Shown piece by piece: positions 32,231-33,373 of a stretch of 33,373 bases of DNA (positions are counted from its first letter, which is position 1; each line of letters begins with the position of its first letter). The stretch is taken from contig JALZVU010000092.1 of NCBI GenBank assembly GCA_023301795.1, positions 1 through 33,373 of the forward strand, given 5' to 3'. Both the position numbers and the translations under genes were made by a program. This DNA comes from Granulosicoccus sp. (GTDB lineage Bacteria; Pseudomonadota; Gammaproteobacteria; Granulosicoccales; Granulosicoccaceae). Below the pieces are notes generated by a model, which made no database searches, was not told where the DNA came from, and saw only the letters and a list, made by a program, of their open reading frames with translations.

Positions 32231-33373
32231 ACTCCGGTTGAACAAAAGAGCCAGGCGTAGAGAGCGCAGTTCTTTTTTTGCATTCCCAATTAATGTCTGA
32301 CGCTCAGCGACATCAAGTGATCTGAACCTCAATGCAGTAAAGATATTGTCCAGTTGCTGCAGGCTTTCTTGGTGAGATGGCCATGCTGTAGCCGCTCGTT
32401 GCAAGAACTCTGAAGGACTCTCACTGGGCCTTCGTGGCAAGCCTTTATTATATAAAAACAGACTTAAGCGTTGCCAGTAGCGTTCCTGAATATCAAGTTT
32501 TTTGGACTGTCTGTGCGGTGAGCGCAACACCACAGCACTCCAGATACCCGCGAGCAGCAGAAAGACAACCATGATTTGCCACTGTGTCGGTTTGCCCAGA
32601 CCAAGGCGATCCCATAAGCCCGCTTGCGAGTCATTGTCAAAATCAACAACCAGCCGTTGCCAGTGATGATTGGCGGCATCCCAGCGAAGCTGCATGGTGC
32701 GTAATAATCCTGGTGCATGGCGTGCCATACGTGGAACGAATGACTCATTAGGAAGCGCTGCGGCCAGACCGCCTTCGATGCGAGAAGGCGCAACTGCACT
32801 GGTTGGATCAAAACGTTGCCACGTGCCATCAATATAGGCTTCTGTCCATGCATGTGCGTTTGATTGGCGCACGATCATATAATCCCCATTCATCTCTCCA
32901 CCCTGATAGCCGGTGACCACACGTGCAGGGATGCCCGCAGCACGCATCATCACGACAAATGCAGCAGCATAGTGTTCGCAAAACCCTTCGCGGCTGTTAA
33001 ACATAAAATCGTCCACAGGTGAGTTTCCGAGTAACTGGGGGCGCAGGGTGTATCGGAAGGGTTCCACGTTAAAATGTTGTAGCACGCGATGTGCGAATTC
33101 TCTATCAGTGTTAACTTCTGATCGCAGAGTTTTGGCAAAGTCGATTGTGCGTTTGTTCCTGCCGGGCAGATAACGTGTTTCGCTGGCGGGTTCGCCGGCG
33201 GCTGGAAAGCTGTTACCTAACACTGAGCGTTGGCGATAACGGATAGTCTGGGATACTGTGTCGTTAGCCAGTATCTGGCCATCGTCATACATGCGGCCGA
33301 TAGCGCGCAGATTTTGTGACTCGTTTTGTGCAGTGGCAGTGTAAGAAGTGGGCAGCGAGATAGCGGTATCGAG
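32216..33373 (-). CDS. tgpA: TgpA-like transglutaminase, C-terminal part (truncated by window edge)
   Basis: The frame is open to the last base, so the N-terminal membrane part lies outside; an internal ATG at 33292 is not the real start. Visible are the end of the upstream domain, the papain-like transglutaminase core (GFCEHYAAAFVVMMRAAGIPARVVTGYQGG, NAHAWTEAYIDGTWQRFDPTSAV) with the Cys-His-Asp triad, a transmembrane helix near WQIMVVFLLLAGIWSAVVL, and a cytosolic DUF4129-like tail. This order matches TgpA of Pseudomonas, an essential periplasmic-facing protein. It is on the opposite strand from the imelysin operon. Confidence 0.88.
   Translation of the reverse strand, partial: LDTAISLPTSYTATAQNESQNLRAIGRMYDDGQILANDTVSQTIRYRQRSVLGNSFPAAGEPASETRYLPGRNKRTIDFAKTLRSEVNTDREFAHRVLQHFNVEPFRYTLRPQLLGNSPVDDFMFNSREGFCEHYAAAFVVMMRAAGIPARVVTGYQGGEMNGDYMIVRQSNAHAWTEAYIDGTWQRFDPTSAVAPSRIEGGLAAALPNESFVPRMARHAPGLLRTMQLRWDAANHHWQRLVVDFDNDSQAGLWDRLGLGKPTQWQIMVVFLLLAGIWSAVVLRSPHRQSKKLDIQERYWQRLSLFLYNKGLPRRPSESPSEFLQRAATAWPSHQESLQQLDNIFTALRFRSLDVAERQTLIGNAKKELRSLRLALLFNRSLKPI

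Overview
The window looks like chromosomal DNA of a free-living, probably marine or soil, gammaproteobacterium. It has a ubiquinone-type UbiA, glutathione reductase, an E. coli-like Ada, a YbiT-type ABC-F ATPase, a TgpA-type transglutaminase, Tat signals, and an iron-regulated imelysin locus in the order known from Pseudomonas PA4370-PA4373. The genus cannot be named from the sequence. Base composition looks even (roughly half GC, by eye). I see no IS element, prophage, integrase, tRNA, rRNA or CRISPR array. Genes are densely packed and the window cuts one gene, at its right edge.

Layout. 1-7.8 kb: a peroxiredoxin with its own terminator; a convergent ubiA + dynamin-like GTPase pair (4-bp overlap); glutathione reductase; a bidirectional terminator; a YbiT-like ABC-F ATPase; a PatB/MalY-type C-S lyase. 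7.8-12.7 kb: a NudL-type Nudix hydrolase facing a run of flavin-reductase-like protein, TVP38/TMEM64 membrane protein, CoA-binding protein, O-acetylhomoserine sulfhydrylase (MetY) and a DUF481 outer-membrane protein, closed by a terminator. 12.8-15.2 kb: a Tat-exported metallo-beta-lactamase-fold protein and the methyl-DNA repair regulator Ada. 15.2-19.7 kb (minus): a GH17-GT2 glucan synthase followed by an LtaS/OpgB-like sulfatase-fold transferase, a plausible system that makes and decorates periplasmic glucan. A 579-bp gene-free gap follows.

20.3-22.8 kb (minus): a tight operon of nucleosidase, spore-photoproduct-lyase-like radical SAM protein and short-chain dehydrogenase. The radical SAM protein keeps the three cluster cysteines and a fourth Cys at about the position of the catalytic Cys of true spore photoproduct lyase, in what should be a non-sporulating organism. 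This is the best candidate for an undescribed system here. 22.9-24.6 kb: two overlapping YbjQ-family genes and an M48 membrane metalloprotease behind a perfect palindrome. 24.6-26.8 kb: NudC and a MipA/OmpV porin-like protein, divergent.

26.9-32.2 kb: an iron-acquisition operon behind a Fur-box-like promoter: imelysin, di-heme oxidoreductase, second imelysin, DUF1513 protein. 32.2 kb to the end: the C-terminal part of a TgpA-like transglutaminase on the opposite strand.
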